27,098 nt of DNA, taken from contig DGDX01000002.1 of the NCBI GenBank assembly GCA_002385665.1, forward strand, positions 1,569 through 28,666, given 5' to 3'. Shown here piece after piece: positions 16,469 through 23,997 of this stretch. The DNA is from Firmicutes bacterium UBA3941. GTDB lineage: Bacteria; Bacillota; Clostridia; Caldicoprobacterales; UBA3941. Numbering within the stretch: the first letter of the stretch is position 1; each line of letters begins with the position of its first letter. The notes under the pieces are model-generated. The model was not told the DNA's origin. It saw nothing but the letters and a program-made list of their open reading frames with translations, and did not search any database. The translations under genes were made by a program, and so were the position numbers.

Positions 16469-16494
16469 TAGATATATTTTATGGAGGTGATCCC

Positions 16495-16830
16495 ATGGAT
16501 ACACAAAAATTGGATATGTTCATTATGACTAACCAAAAATTTTTTCCATCGGAAAAGATTATGTATCTCAAGGAGAGGTTAAGGGATATCGATGATGAAA
16601 AGTTTTCCCTTATTTCAACCATCGAACTAAAAGATCCTACCACTATTCTATTGGTATCGATTTTTTTAGGAACCCTTGGAATCGATCGCTTTATGATCGG
16701 CGATACCGGAATGGGCGTTCTAAAGCTATTAACCGGAGGGCTCTGCGGTATTCTTACCATTATTGACTGGTTTACCATTTCAAACAAGACAAAGGAACTA
16801 AATTTTAATAAGATCATGACCCTTATATAA
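16495..16830 (+). CDS. TM2 domain membrane protein
   Basis: 111 residues from ATG 16495, chosen because of the excellent GGAGGTGATCCC site 5-7 bases upstream. Residues about 48-96 are a TM2 domain: ILLVSIFLGTLGIDRFMIGD, then GVLKLLTGGLCGILTIIDWF, i.e. two helices joined by a DRF-type turn. The first 45 residues are a charged helical cytosolic region. TM2 proteins are small membrane proteins of uncertain function, often next to DUF2752. Own promoter and the hairpin at 16936 suggest it can be a single-gene transcript. Confidence 0.86.
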   Translation: MDTQKLDMFIMTNQKFFPSEKIMYLKERLRDIDDEKFSLISTIELKDPTTILLVSIFLGTLGIDRFMIGDTGMGVLKLLTGGLCGILTIIDWFTISNKTKELNFNKIMTLI

Positions 16831-16935
16831 TGGTTTTTTAACACTATTAACCCTTTAAGATTTAAATTTCATTAATAATACATAGATCCGTTTTTATAGT
16901 ATTTGTTTTCATATCATCGTACATAAATAACAATT

Positions 16936-16978
16936 TATGCACCTTATAAATTCAATCGGTATAAGGTGCATAGATATT
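16936..16978 (+). terminator. Rho-independent terminator after the TM2 gene
   Basis: 13-bp perfect stem TATGCACCTTATA (16936-16948) / TATAAGGTGCATA (16960-16972), 11-base loop, then GATATTTTT. It lies 105 bases after the TM2 stop codon. Confidence 0.8.
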
Positions 16979-16981
16979 TTT

Positions 16982-17042
16982 ACAGGTTTTACCTGTTAGG
17001 TTTTCAAAACAGTTGACCTGTATAGCTTAAACCGTATATACT
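16982..17042 (+). promoter_or_regulatory. Promoter of the mntP-like gene with ACCTGT repeats (candidate operator)
   Basis: TTGACC (17013-17018), 18-base spacer, TATACT (17037-17042). ACAGGT-TTT-ACCTGT forms an inverted repeat at 16982-16996, and a third ACCTGT (17016-17021) overlaps the -35. A 10-base palindrome CTTGTACAAG lies at 17041-17050. The repeats may bind a metal-responsive repressor; no yybP-ykoY manganese riboswitch was seen. Confidence 0.5.
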
Positions 17043-17081
17043 TGTACAAGATAGAATAAATGTACATAAGGAGAATTTATA

Positions 17082-17648
17082 TTGAATTTTTTTGAATTGT
17101 TGTTTATTTCTATTGGTTTATCTGCCGATGCCTTTGCGGTTGCCGTTTGTAAGGGGTTGCCCATAAAGAAAGTGAATATAAAAAATGCAGGAGTTATAGG
17201 GTTATATTTTGGGGGTTTTCAAGCCCTAATGCCCCTTATAGGATATTTTCTGGGGATACAGTTCCATGGTGCAATCGCTGCTTTTGATCATTGGATCGCC
17301 TTCGCCTTATTGAGTTTTATCGGTATAAATATGGTAAAGGAATCCAAATCCCCTAATGATGATAATGCGGATGAGGATCAGTGCCTGGAATTTAGCAACA
17401 TGTGTGCCCTGTCCATTGCAACCAGCATAGACGCCTTAGCTGTGGGCATAACCTTTGCATTCCTGCAGGTTAATATACTGCCTGCCGTCTCCTTCATTGG
17501 ATTGATCACCTTCATTTTGTCCATGGTTGGGGTAAAGATAGGCAATGTTTTCGGTACTAAATACAAGTCCAAGGCAGAATTGGCCGGTGGCCTTATATTG
17601 ATAGCCATAGGGGTAAAAATACTACTGGAACATACGATTTTGTCCTAG
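17082..17648 (+). CDS. mntP: MntP-family manganese efflux pump
   Basis: 188 residues with six membrane helices arranged as two similar halves. The paired motifs [14 protein letters not shown] (Asp16) and [15 protein letters not shown] each carry the conserved membrane-embedded Asp of the DUF204/MntP family, which exports Mn(II). [14 protein letters not shown] is also typical. Start TTG 17082 with AAGGAG 8 bases upstream. It is followed 16 bases later by the patB-like gene, so the two may share a transcript. Expression may be controlled through the ACCTGT repeats at its promoter. Confidence 0.92.
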   Translation: MNFFELLFISIGLSADAFAVAVCKGLPIKKVNIKNAGVIGLYFGGFQALMPLIGYFLGIQFHGAIAAFDHWIAFALLSFIGINMVKESKSPNDDNADEDQCLEFSNMCALSIATSIDALAVGITFAFLQVNILPAVSFIGLITFILSMVGVKIGNVFGTKYKSKAELAGGLILIAIGVKILLEHTILS

Positions 17649-17664
17649 AAATGAGGAGATCCTA

Positions 17665-18852
17665 GTGGGCTTCAATTTTGACGAGATCATTGATAGAAGG
17701 AATACCAATTCAATAAAATACGATTTCATGAGTGAAAGGGGAAAGGCAGAGGACCTGATTCCCCTATGGGTCGCTGATATGGATTTTAAAGTTCCTGATG
17801 CCGTTACCAAAGCCCTGGCTGAAGCTGTGGAACATGGGATCTTTGGTTACTCCGATAGCAGGGCTGATTATTTTGATTCCGTACATAGCTGGTATAAAAA
17901 CAGGTTTAATTACGATGTAAAGGAAGAATGGCTGGTTAAAACTCCCGGCATTGTTTTTGCCCTTGCCACCGCTATACGGGCATTTACGGAAAAAGGGGAT
18001 GGGGTTATAATTCAGCAGCCAGTGTATTATCCATTTTCGGGACTGATCTTAGGCAATAAAAGAAGGCTGATAAATAATCCACTTATATATAAGGATGATA
18101 GATACTACATAGACTTTGACGATTTTGAGGAAAAAATTATAAGGGAGAACGTCAAGCTCTTTTTACTCTGCAGTCCCCATAATCCTGTTGCCAGGGTCTG
18201 GACAAGAGAGGAACTAAGCCGCCTCGGAGATATTTGCCTAAAACATGGCGTAATAGTTGTTTCAGATGAAATTCATGCAGACTTTGTCTTCGGGGAAAAT
18301 AAGCACAGCATATTCCCCAGCATCAGGCCGGTATATCTTAATAATACCATACTGTGTACCTCGCCCAGCAAAACCTTTAATATGCCAGGACTGCAGGTAT
18401 CCAATATCTTTATAGCAGATGAAAAGCTAAGATTACAGTTTAAAAATACTATCAGGAAAACCGGTTACAGTCATTTAAACGCCCTGGGATTGGTGGCCTG
18501 TACAGCTGCCTATCAACATGGAGCCCAATGGCTGGAAGCGTTAAAAGTCTACCTATGGGAAAATATCAGGTTTGTAAAGGATTTCCTGGAAAGTCACATT
18601 CCCCAGGTTAAACTGGTGGAACCTGAGGGTACCTATCTACTATGGTTGGATTTTTCGGCGCTTAGATTAAAGGATGATGAATTGGAAAAGCTGATCGAAA
18701 AAAAGGCAAAGCTGTGGCTGAGCCCCGGCAAGGCTTTTGGCGTTGGTGGTGAGGGGTTTCAAAGGCTTAACATTGCCTGTCCTCGTCAGGTATTGGAACG
18801 GGCACTATTACAATTAAAGCGAGCGATAGATTCATACCGCCCGCTTCCTTAA
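17665..18852 (+). CDS. patB: PatB/MalY-family PLP-dependent C-S lyase/aminotransferase
   Basis: 395 residues, the usual length. Aminotransferase class I fold of the MalY/PatB subgroup: start FNFDEIIDRRNTNSIKYD, PLWVADMDFKVPDAV, YSDSRADYF, the PLP-binding SDEIHADFVF, the Schiff-base Lys in CTSPSKTFNMPGLQ, and a C-terminal WLDF and LSPGKAFGVGGEGFQRLNIA. These proteins cleave cystathionine or cysteine-type C-S bonds, giving ammonia, pyruvate and a thiol. One oddity: the normally conserved NPxG turn is HNPVARVW here, with Ala in place of Gly. GTG start 17665 with GAGGAG 6-8 bases upstream. Followed by a convergent panE-like gene. Confidence 0.9.
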   Translation: MGFNFDEIIDRRNTNSIKYDFMSERGKAEDLIPLWVADMDFKVPDAVTKALAEAVEHGIFGYSDSRADYFDSVHSWYKNRFNYDVKEEWLVKTPGIVFALATAIRAFTEKGDGVIIQQPVYYPFSGLILGNKRRLINNPLIYKDDRYYIDFDDFEEKIIRENVKLFLLCSPHNPVARVWTREELSRLGDICLKHGVIVVSDEIHADFVFGENKHSIFPSIRPVYLNNTILCTSPSKTFNMPGLQVSNIFIADEKLRLQFKNTIRKTGYSHLNALGLVACTAAYQHGAQWLEALKVYLWENIRFVKDFLESHIPQVKLVEPEGTYLLWLDFSALRLKDDELEKLIEKKAKLWLSPGKAFGVGGEGFQRLNIACPRQVLERALLQLKRAIDSYRPLP

Positions 18853-18863
18853 GATCTGTATAC

Positions 18864-19784
18864 CTAATACTCCCCTTCTATTTTTAAGATAGTCTCATAA
18901 ATTTTCTTGTTAACCGGCACATCTATCTTGTGCTTATCGGCCAGTTTTATCACAGTTCCTGCAAACAGTTCTACCTCTGATTTTCTTTTCTGCAGTCCGT
19001 CTTGCCTCATTGATGGCATCCCATTTGGGTTCATTTGATCCACCAGCTCAATATAGTCATCGAAATCCTTTTGGGTTAAGTTGATGTTCTCCATCTGAGC
19101 CAGTCTCATTACCTCCCTCATGGCATTTTTCATCAGCTCCCGCGCTTTACCGGGTTTTTGAACTGTGGCATATGTACCTTCGTATATCATAACCGACTGA
19201 TTTAACCCAACATTAAGCATAAATTTACCCCAAATTCTGCGCATTATATCATCTTCCAGAATATAAGGCATGCCAACCTTATCGAATAAATCCAGTACAG
19301 CCCTTAACCTTCTTTTCTTATCTTCATTTTCTTCATCTATACCCAGGCAAATATGGCCAAACTGTGAATACTTGACTTGATTTTCTATCTTTGTTGTATC
19401 CATGGCTTGGACAATACAATGAATTATCTTGTCCATACCGTATACCCTTCCTATTATATCCTCGCTGGATATTCCGTTTAATACAGACATGATAATGGTG
19501 TTATCCGATACCTTGTTTCTAACGGTCTGAATTGCTTCTTCCAATCCTGTTGCTTTCACCGCAAAAATCAGTAAATCAGCAGGCGCTCCCTGCTCCTCCT
19601 CGTCAACCACTGTAAAATCGCACTTGCGCCCATTGCAAAATACCCCTTCTTTATTATATTTATCAATCCTTTTTTTGTTGGCTACAAATTCCACATGCTC
19701 TTTACCTAGCTTTCTGGCTAAAAAGTCTCCATACATTACCCCCAAGGCGCCCATACCTACGATTGTTATCTTCTCAATTTTCAT
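18864..19784 (-). CDS. panE: 2-dehydropantoate 2-reductase (PanE/ApbA family)
   Basis: 306 residues. The N-terminal Rossmann domain has GMGALG (the NADP-binding glycine loop, residues 10-15), then LLIFAVKATGLEEAI and SVLNGISSEDII. The C-terminal helical domain includes IWGKFMLNVGLNQ, with the position of the catalytic Lys, and GMPSMRQDG. This is the pattern of ketopantoate reductases, which make pantoate for coenzyme A synthesis. Members of this family are also found acting on other 2-oxoacids, and no panB/panC is nearby, so the substrate is only probable. AAGGAGG lies 11 bases before the ATG. The gene is preceded by an approximately 190-base leader with hairpins. Confidence 0.85.
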   Translation of the reverse strand: MKIEKITIVGMGALGVMYGDFLARKLGKEHVEFVANKKRIDKYNKEGVFCNGRKCDFTVVDEEEQGAPADLLIFAVKATGLEEAIQTVRNKVSDNTIIMSVLNGISSEDIIGRVYGMDKIIHCIVQAMDTTKIENQVKYSQFGHICLGIDEENEDKKRRLRAVLDLFDKVGMPYILEDDIMRRIWGKFMLNVGLNQSVMIYEGTYATVQKPGKARELMKNAMREVMRLAQMENINLTQKDFDDYIELVDQMNPNGMPSMRQDGLQKRKSEVELFAGTVIKLADKHKIDVPVNKKIYETILKIEGEY

Positions 19785-20160
19785 AGATTAAAAGTCCTCC
19801 TTATCAGCTGTCTCACCCAATGTGTTAACAGTATATTGTTTGTCTTTGAATACCAGATATCTATTTAGAATCATTGGGTTAGCCTTTATTCGTAACATAA
19901 GAGGCCTTCACCCTATACTAGCTTGTACGCGCTAATGGGGCTTTAAGGCCAGAGATGAATTACTTAAAACTATTGTTACCCTTATATTCTACCATAATCA
20001 AAGTCTTATTGGGACACGTTTCCACCTTCCTCCATTTAATGAACCCTTCTCCCCAATTTTCTTTACTTCATTATATAGATAACAATGTCTTTATATCTTT
20101 AATATTGCATTTCTCCCGAAATTCCGACCAATAATAGCCATTTTTTTCATTCTATCGTTT
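19785..20160. other. Structured leader and promoter region of the panE-like gene; no gene seen
   Basis: On the minus strand an extended -10 (TGGTAGAAT, hexamer at 19986-19991) would start a transcript near 19979. Its leader can form a 48-base hairpin: GGCCTT/AAGGCC, CCC/GGG and TAGC/GCTA nested at 19903-19950. A second, long-range stem ACCCAATG/CATTGGGT joins 19815-19822 and 19872-19879. No known riboswitch was recognised. From 20000 to 20160 I see only AT-rich sequence with short open frames. Confidence 0.4.
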
Positions 20161-20166
20161 AGTTTG

Positions 20167-20195
20167 TTGATTACCATAACATATAATGGTATAAT
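20167..20195 (+). promoter_or_regulatory. Sigma-A promoter of the bacterioferritin gene
   Basis: TTGATT (20167-20172), 17-base spacer, TATAAT (20190-20195). About 45 bases before the start codon. Confidence 0.78.
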
Positions 20196-20239
20196 ATAGT
20201 AAATAAATTAGATATACAAAGTAGAGGGGGATGCTATCT

Positions 20240-20707
20240 ATGAAAAGCGATAACAGGTTAATAGAAACTTTAAATTCTTTGCTAGCCGACGAATTAGCAG
20301 CCATCAACCAATATATTGTACATGCTGAAATGTGTGAAGATTGGGGATATGGAAAGCTTCACCAAAAACTTGAACAACGGGCAATCACTGAAATGAGACA
20401 TGCAGAGAAATTGATTGGTAGAATTTTGTTCCTGGGCGGAAAGCCCGTTGTAACCAGCCTAAGTAACATCAATATTGGCAAGGAAGTCCCGGAACAGGTG
20501 GAGTTTGACCTTGCAGCAGAACGGGCAGCTATTGAAGCATATAATAAAGCCATAACCTTGGCCGGTGAATTGGAGGATCATGCCACAAGGGATATCCTAA
20601 TACAAATACTCAATGACGAAGACCGTCATTTGGACGAAATCGAAGAGTTAAAAGACCAAATTGAGCATATGTCCCTTCCAATTTTCCTTACCACCCAAGT
20701 TGGTTAA
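20240..20707 (+). CDS. bfr: Bacterioferritin
   Basis: 155 residues from ATG 20240; GAGGGGG lies 9 bases upstream, while the in-frame ATG at 20231 touches that site and is unlikely. With this start the ferroxidase ligands fall exactly at the classical numbering: Glu18, Glu51, His54, Glu94, Glu127 and His130, and the haem-ligand Met52 is present (TEMRH). It should therefore oxidise and store iron in a 24-subunit shell with haem at the subunit dimer interface. Single gene with its own promoter and terminator. Confidence 0.95.
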   Translation: MKSDNRLIETLNSLLADELAAINQYIVHAEMCEDWGYGKLHQKLEQRAITEMRHAEKLIGRILFLGGKPVVTSLSNINIGKEVPEQVEFDLAAERAAIEAYNKAITLAGELEDHATRDILIQILNDEDRHLDEIEELKDQIEHMSLPIFLTTQVG

Positions 20708-20735
20708 GTAAGATATATCACAATCCGTACAATGA

Positions 20736-20770
20736 AAAAGCTACCAGGATATATACTTGGTAGCTTTTCT
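20736..20770 (+). terminator. Rho-independent terminator after bfr
   Basis: 11-bp stem AAAAGCTACCA (20736-20746) / TGGTAGCTTTT (20758-20768), 11-base loop, followed by CTATTG. Confidence 0.82.
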
Positions 20771-20876
20771 ATTGTTCAAAGTTAAGTTATATGGTTATAG
20801 CGGTTGGCTGAGATTTTTGCTTTTGTCGGAAGAATGGTGTCTGTCACTATACCCGAACTGTTATTCCTTCCATCTA

Positions 20877-21200
20877 TCAACGTTTTCCATCTATCTTACA
20901 AGCAATAGCCTGATCATCTAAATCGTCGGATATTATATCTGAATATGACTCCCTGTGCTTTTTAAGCCAAGCATTTGCATATGAACACGTAGCCGTAGCC
21001 TTAAGTGAATTCTCCCTTAAATACTCAGCAACAACCCCCATCATTTTCCCTGCCAGACCCTTTCCTCTTAACTGAGGATTTACATATGTATGATCAATAT
21101 CAACCTCACCGTTTTCCTTGTAAACAAAGGTGGTTTCCGCCATCAATTCATTGCTTTCGTTTACGCTGTATATGCGTCCATTTTCATATTTCCAATCCAT
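20877..21200 (-). CDS. Small GNAT-type N-acetyltransferase (YjdJ-like)
   Basis: 107 residues. Motifs: DHTYVNPQLRGKGLAGKMMG, the acetyl-CoA pyrophosphate loop (R-G-K-G-L-A), preceded by GEVDI and followed by ATCSYANAWLKKH. This is the short GNAT form (Acetyltransf_CG-like), in which a Cys and Gly replace the usual N-terminal part of the fold. Substrate unknown. GGAG lies 7 bases before ATG 21200. Stand-alone gene. Confidence 0.85.
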   Translation of the reverse strand: MDWKYENGRIYSVNESNELMAETTFVYKENGEVDIDHTYVNPQLRGKGLAGKMMGVVAEYLRENSLKATATCSYANAWLKKHRESYSDIISDDLDDQAIACKIDGKR

Positions 21201-21452
21201 CTTACTACTCCTATTCTCTTTTATTTTTAGTATAAGTAATTCCCGTCACTAGTCTTGATAATATATGAAGATTATCTACTGTGACAATATATTTTATCCC
21301 CTCTTAAAAAGACTATGTCCATACATGTTAACTTCCCTATAATGCGTTTTACGTATAGTTAGACCATCTCACAAACTCCTTTGTCATTAAAAGCCAGTCC
21401 TCTTATGCTGTATAGCTTGCTTAGTGTGTTAGTCCGTAGGTTACAAGGCAAA

Positions 21453-21957
21453 CTATTCGGGAAAAAAGCTGACTTTATTTTTACCAGCACTCTTTGCCAG
21501 GTATAGTGCCCTGTCCGCCATTTCAATTAACTCCTCATATGTTGAATTACAATGCTGAGGCAATCAATTCACCATTCACCCAAAGCTTATATGCCGTAAA
21601 TATTCTTGGAATCTTTAACGCTAATCTAACATTTTCCTTTGTGATAAACTCCAGTCGATAGGTTGCATAACCATATCCGGAATGCACCTTGTTATCTGTA
21701 TATTTATTCCACGAACTTGGGATTTGAACATAATCGTTTAATACACCAGCTTCTACTTCATCGGGATCCAAAAGTTGATTCCAGAAAAATTCCCATTTGC
21801 CATCAACACTAACCACATCATTCTTAAGCTGTATTTGGGTTAAATCCATAACTCCCGATTCAGCCTCTGGCTTAATGTTAGATCTATGATCTGTACAGCC
21901 GACCAAAATTAATAACACGAATATAATGATTATTATATGTAGCTTGTATTTATACAC
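21453..21957 (-). pseudogene. Broken 7TMR-DISM-like sensor / GGDEF gene with large internal deletion
   Basis: The 5' part (21547-21957) encodes 136 residues: a lipoprotein-like signal (ILVGC, Cys21), then VDGKWEFFWNQLLDP, YVQIPSSWN and YATYRLEFI, ALKIPRIFTAYKLWVNGELI. This is the start of the galactose-binding-like extracellular domain that precedes 7TMR-DISM membrane regions in GGDEF proteins and kinases. It ends at a TAA. Directly after, in another frame, 21453-21543 encodes YEELIEMADRALYLAKSAGKNKV to a stop, the last 28 or so residues of a GGDEF domain. The whole membrane region and most of the catalytic domain (expected over 400 residues) are missing. The product cannot be a working cyclase. 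Confidence 0.75.
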
Positions 21958-22405
21958 CAGATTTTATCGCCCATCCTACTATAATGTGTTTATAATCTCA
22001 TATGCTACTAAAAAGAGGTATCATCTCATTTAAAGCTACTATAATGCTTCTTAGTAAATCAGCCCCAGCCATGGTTGTTCTCACTTTTGACATAATATGA
22101 GTTATTGGTTTTTTCAGCACTGGAGTTTTTCAATTTCAGACATAATAATTGCATCTACATTATTCCTTCCACAAAACTCAAGTAGATGCATTTTTGCCAA
22201 TTTGCCAGGGGATGTTCGTCCGTTTCCTATCTGTTAATTGTAGAGTAACTAATAGAAAATCTTGGGATATCTGCACCTGAGTAATATTCAAATCCTTATA
22301 CGGGTAACACTAATAAAAGCTACAAACAGCATGTAGGTACCCCACCTTAAGGTATAGTATAGCATAGGATAATGCATTTGACTAACTCTTTTATAATCGA
22401 TTGTC
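21958..22405. other. Gene-poor, AT-rich stretch with possible gene remnants
   Basis: No intact gene. On the minus strand 22114-22230 reads as a short frame ending LLEFCGRNNVDAIIMSEIEKL then Gln-Cys-stop, which resembles part of a serine-recombinase N-terminal domain, but is too short to be sure. A 9-bp inverted repeat TGCATCTAC/GTAGATGCA (22150-22158, 22182-22190) followed by TTTTT lies inside it. Confidence 0.3.
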
Positions 22406-22454
22406 TAAAAAATATACCCCCAATATGTTTATTTATACACATATCGGGGGTATA
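22406..22454 (-). terminator. Rho-independent terminator after the lipoprotein gene
   Basis: 16-position stem (one mismatch): TATACCCCCAATATGT (22413-22428) with ACATATCGGGGGTATA (22439-22454), followed on the minus strand by TTTTTTAG. Confidence 0.88.
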
Positions 22455-22481
22455 AAGCGGAGTGGACAAAATAAACGTTGG

Positions 22482-23348
22482 TTAAAAGGCAGTTCCCTTC
22501 AATTCACCGGTGAATTTATTATCCTTCACAGTCAACCAATGAGTTGCCCCATCAATAAATTCCTGTTCATCAGGCACGCCGTCAAGGATGGTAGCGGGTT
22601 CGTCTACATCATCAAATCGGGCATAGGAACCGTTATTGCCGGAGAAAATGGTTCTGAACACGCACATAGCCTTGGTCAGCCCCTCTCCGTATGTGCTCCC
22701 CACTGCAGTGCTGAAATAGTATTGTGCTGCGTAACCGTCATCGGTCCTTATATATTCAAAAAGTAAGGCCCGTTCGCCACTATCATCGGCCTCAAGACGC
22801 AGAGCGTCAATGTCGGAACGGTAATCTACCTGAATAAAGATCTGCCCACCTTCGTCTTTATCAATGGTCATAGTGTATTTATTGGCACTTTCCCTTTGAA
22901 GATCGGCGCTTATAAACCTTTTTCCCTCTCCTGTAAATACGCTCATTACAATATCTTTTTGGGCCAGTTCCCCATCCTCCAGTGTTTCACCCCAATAAAT
23001 AAGTGGTGTTATGTAATCGAATATCTCGATGTCCGGAATAAGCACCAATGACTGGCTGTGCATTACAGTTTCTTCTGCCGGGCTGTTATCTATTATATAA
23101 TTGTCAAACGCCATCCGGGCATCATGGAAAGCCTCGTAGCCCCTTTCACCGTCTATCACATCATTTTTAGAATTCGTTCCGCCAGACTCTTCAAAAGGCT
23201 CTTCATCGGGCAGATCCACTTCATTTCCAGAATCCCCCTGAGACGAATCTTCTGAAGGTAGATCCGGACTTTGGGATTTATTTGCCACACATGCGCAGAG
23301 AGAAAATATCAGCATCATGCTGAGGATAAAAACAAATATTTTCTTCAT
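22482..23348 (-). CDS. Lipoprotein of unknown function
   Basis: 288 residues from ATG 23348 (GGAGG 8 bases upstream); the frame is open a few codons further. The signal MKKIFVFILSMMLIFSLCAC has the lipobox LCAC with lipidated Cys20. A Ser/Asp/Glu-rich acidic linker runs to about residue 60. The remainder looks like a soluble, mostly beta domain: VMSVFTGEGKRFISADLQ, GQIFIQVDYRSDIDALRLEA, ALLFEYIRTDDGYAAQYYFST. I recognise no family. It follows the DUF4870 gene at a 61-base distance, so the two are likely co-transcribed, and ends in its own terminator. Confidence 0.8.
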   Translation of the reverse strand: MKKIFVFILSMMLIFSLCACVANKSQSPDLPSEDSSQGDSGNEVDLPDEEPFEESGGTNSKNDVIDGERGYEAFHDARMAFDNYIIDNSPAEETVMHSQSLVLIPDIEIFDYITPLIYWGETLEDGELAQKDIVMSVFTGEGKRFISADLQRESANKYTMTIDKDEGGQIFIQVDYRSDIDALRLEADDSGERALLFEYIRTDDGYAAQYYFSTAVGSTYGEGLTKAMCVFRTIFSGNNGSYARFDDVDEPATILDGVPDEQEFIDGATHWLTVKDNKFTGELKGTAF

Positions 23349-23409
23349 TAGAAATACCTCCACAGAAAGTTATTGGCATACAATATCCCATATGGGAAGA
23401 AGCTATACC

Positions 23410-23772
23410 CTATTTCAGAATATTGAACTTACCGATTAGAGGCAGTCTCTTGGCCTTTCCTCCGAATCCATTGATAAGACCCATAATTCCCAATATCATA
23501 ATACCAATTCCAAACAATGGCATCAGAATCCACCCTATAATAGGGATCATACCTAAAATTACATTACCCGCTATACCTGCTATTAAAAGAATAAGTCCTT
23601 GGTTGGCATGAAATCTGGCATACCCGGATTCTGGACATGCGACTAGCGGTAGAAAGAACAGAATATACGCAAGACCTGCCATGGTTTTGTTCTTTTCAAT
23701 ATCTTCCGGGGAATAAATGTTATCCTGGGCTGCTCCCGACTCTTGGTTTATGCTTTTTTCTTCTATCATCAT
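23410..23772 (-). CDS. DUF4870 (Tic20-like) small membrane protein
   Basis: 120 residues from ATG 23772 (GGAGG 5 bases upstream; the next ATG at 23769 has 8-base spacing and is equally possible). A polar N-terminus of about 30 residues precedes AGLAYILFFLPLVACPESGYARFHANQ, the family hallmark (an ARFHANQG motif between two helices), and then a Gly/Ile/Pro-rich hairpin GMIPIIGWILMPLFGIGIM. About three membrane segments. The function of this family in bacteria is unknown. Probably transcribed with the downstream lipoprotein gene. Confidence 0.85.
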   Translation of the reverse strand: MMIEEKSINQESGAAQDNIYSPEDIEKNKTMAGLAYILFFLPLVACPESGYARFHANQGLILLIAGIAGNVILGMIPIIGWILMPLFGIGIMILGIMGLINGFGGKAKRLPLIGKFNILK

Positions 23773-23942
23773 AACAACCTCCAAACTTTAAAATTAAGTT
23801 TCCATATTCGGTTCCCAAATACGGTTTTGACATGCCATCCCCATAAGGAAAATATCATACCTCCCTTATTAGCCCATGAGGGATATTAATACTGTAGCTT
23901 GCAAAACTTACTTAGTCACCTCAGTAGTTCACATGATAAACG

Positions 23943-23977
23943 AAAAAAACCCCCCTCATTAGAACTAATGAGGGGGG
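23943..23977 (-). terminator. Rho-independent terminator after the LuxR gene
   Basis: Perfect inverted repeat CCCCCCTCATTAG (23950-23962) / CTAATGAGGGGGG (23965-23977), followed on the minus strand by seven T. The 23785-23942 gap beyond it holds no gene; it would carry the promoter of the DUF4870 gene. Confidence 0.92.
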
Positions 23978-23997
23978 CTAAAGCCCTATATTATCTG

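Noticed and set aside
16975..17080. yybP-ykoY manganese riboswitch upstream of mntP
   Set aside because: The conserved GGGGAGUAG-type core is not present and the leader is too short.
23776..23860. Short leader frame of about 24 codons before the DUF4870 gene, ending over its ATG
   Set aside because: The G-rich site touches its ATG (about one base spacing), and the sequence shows no protein family feature.
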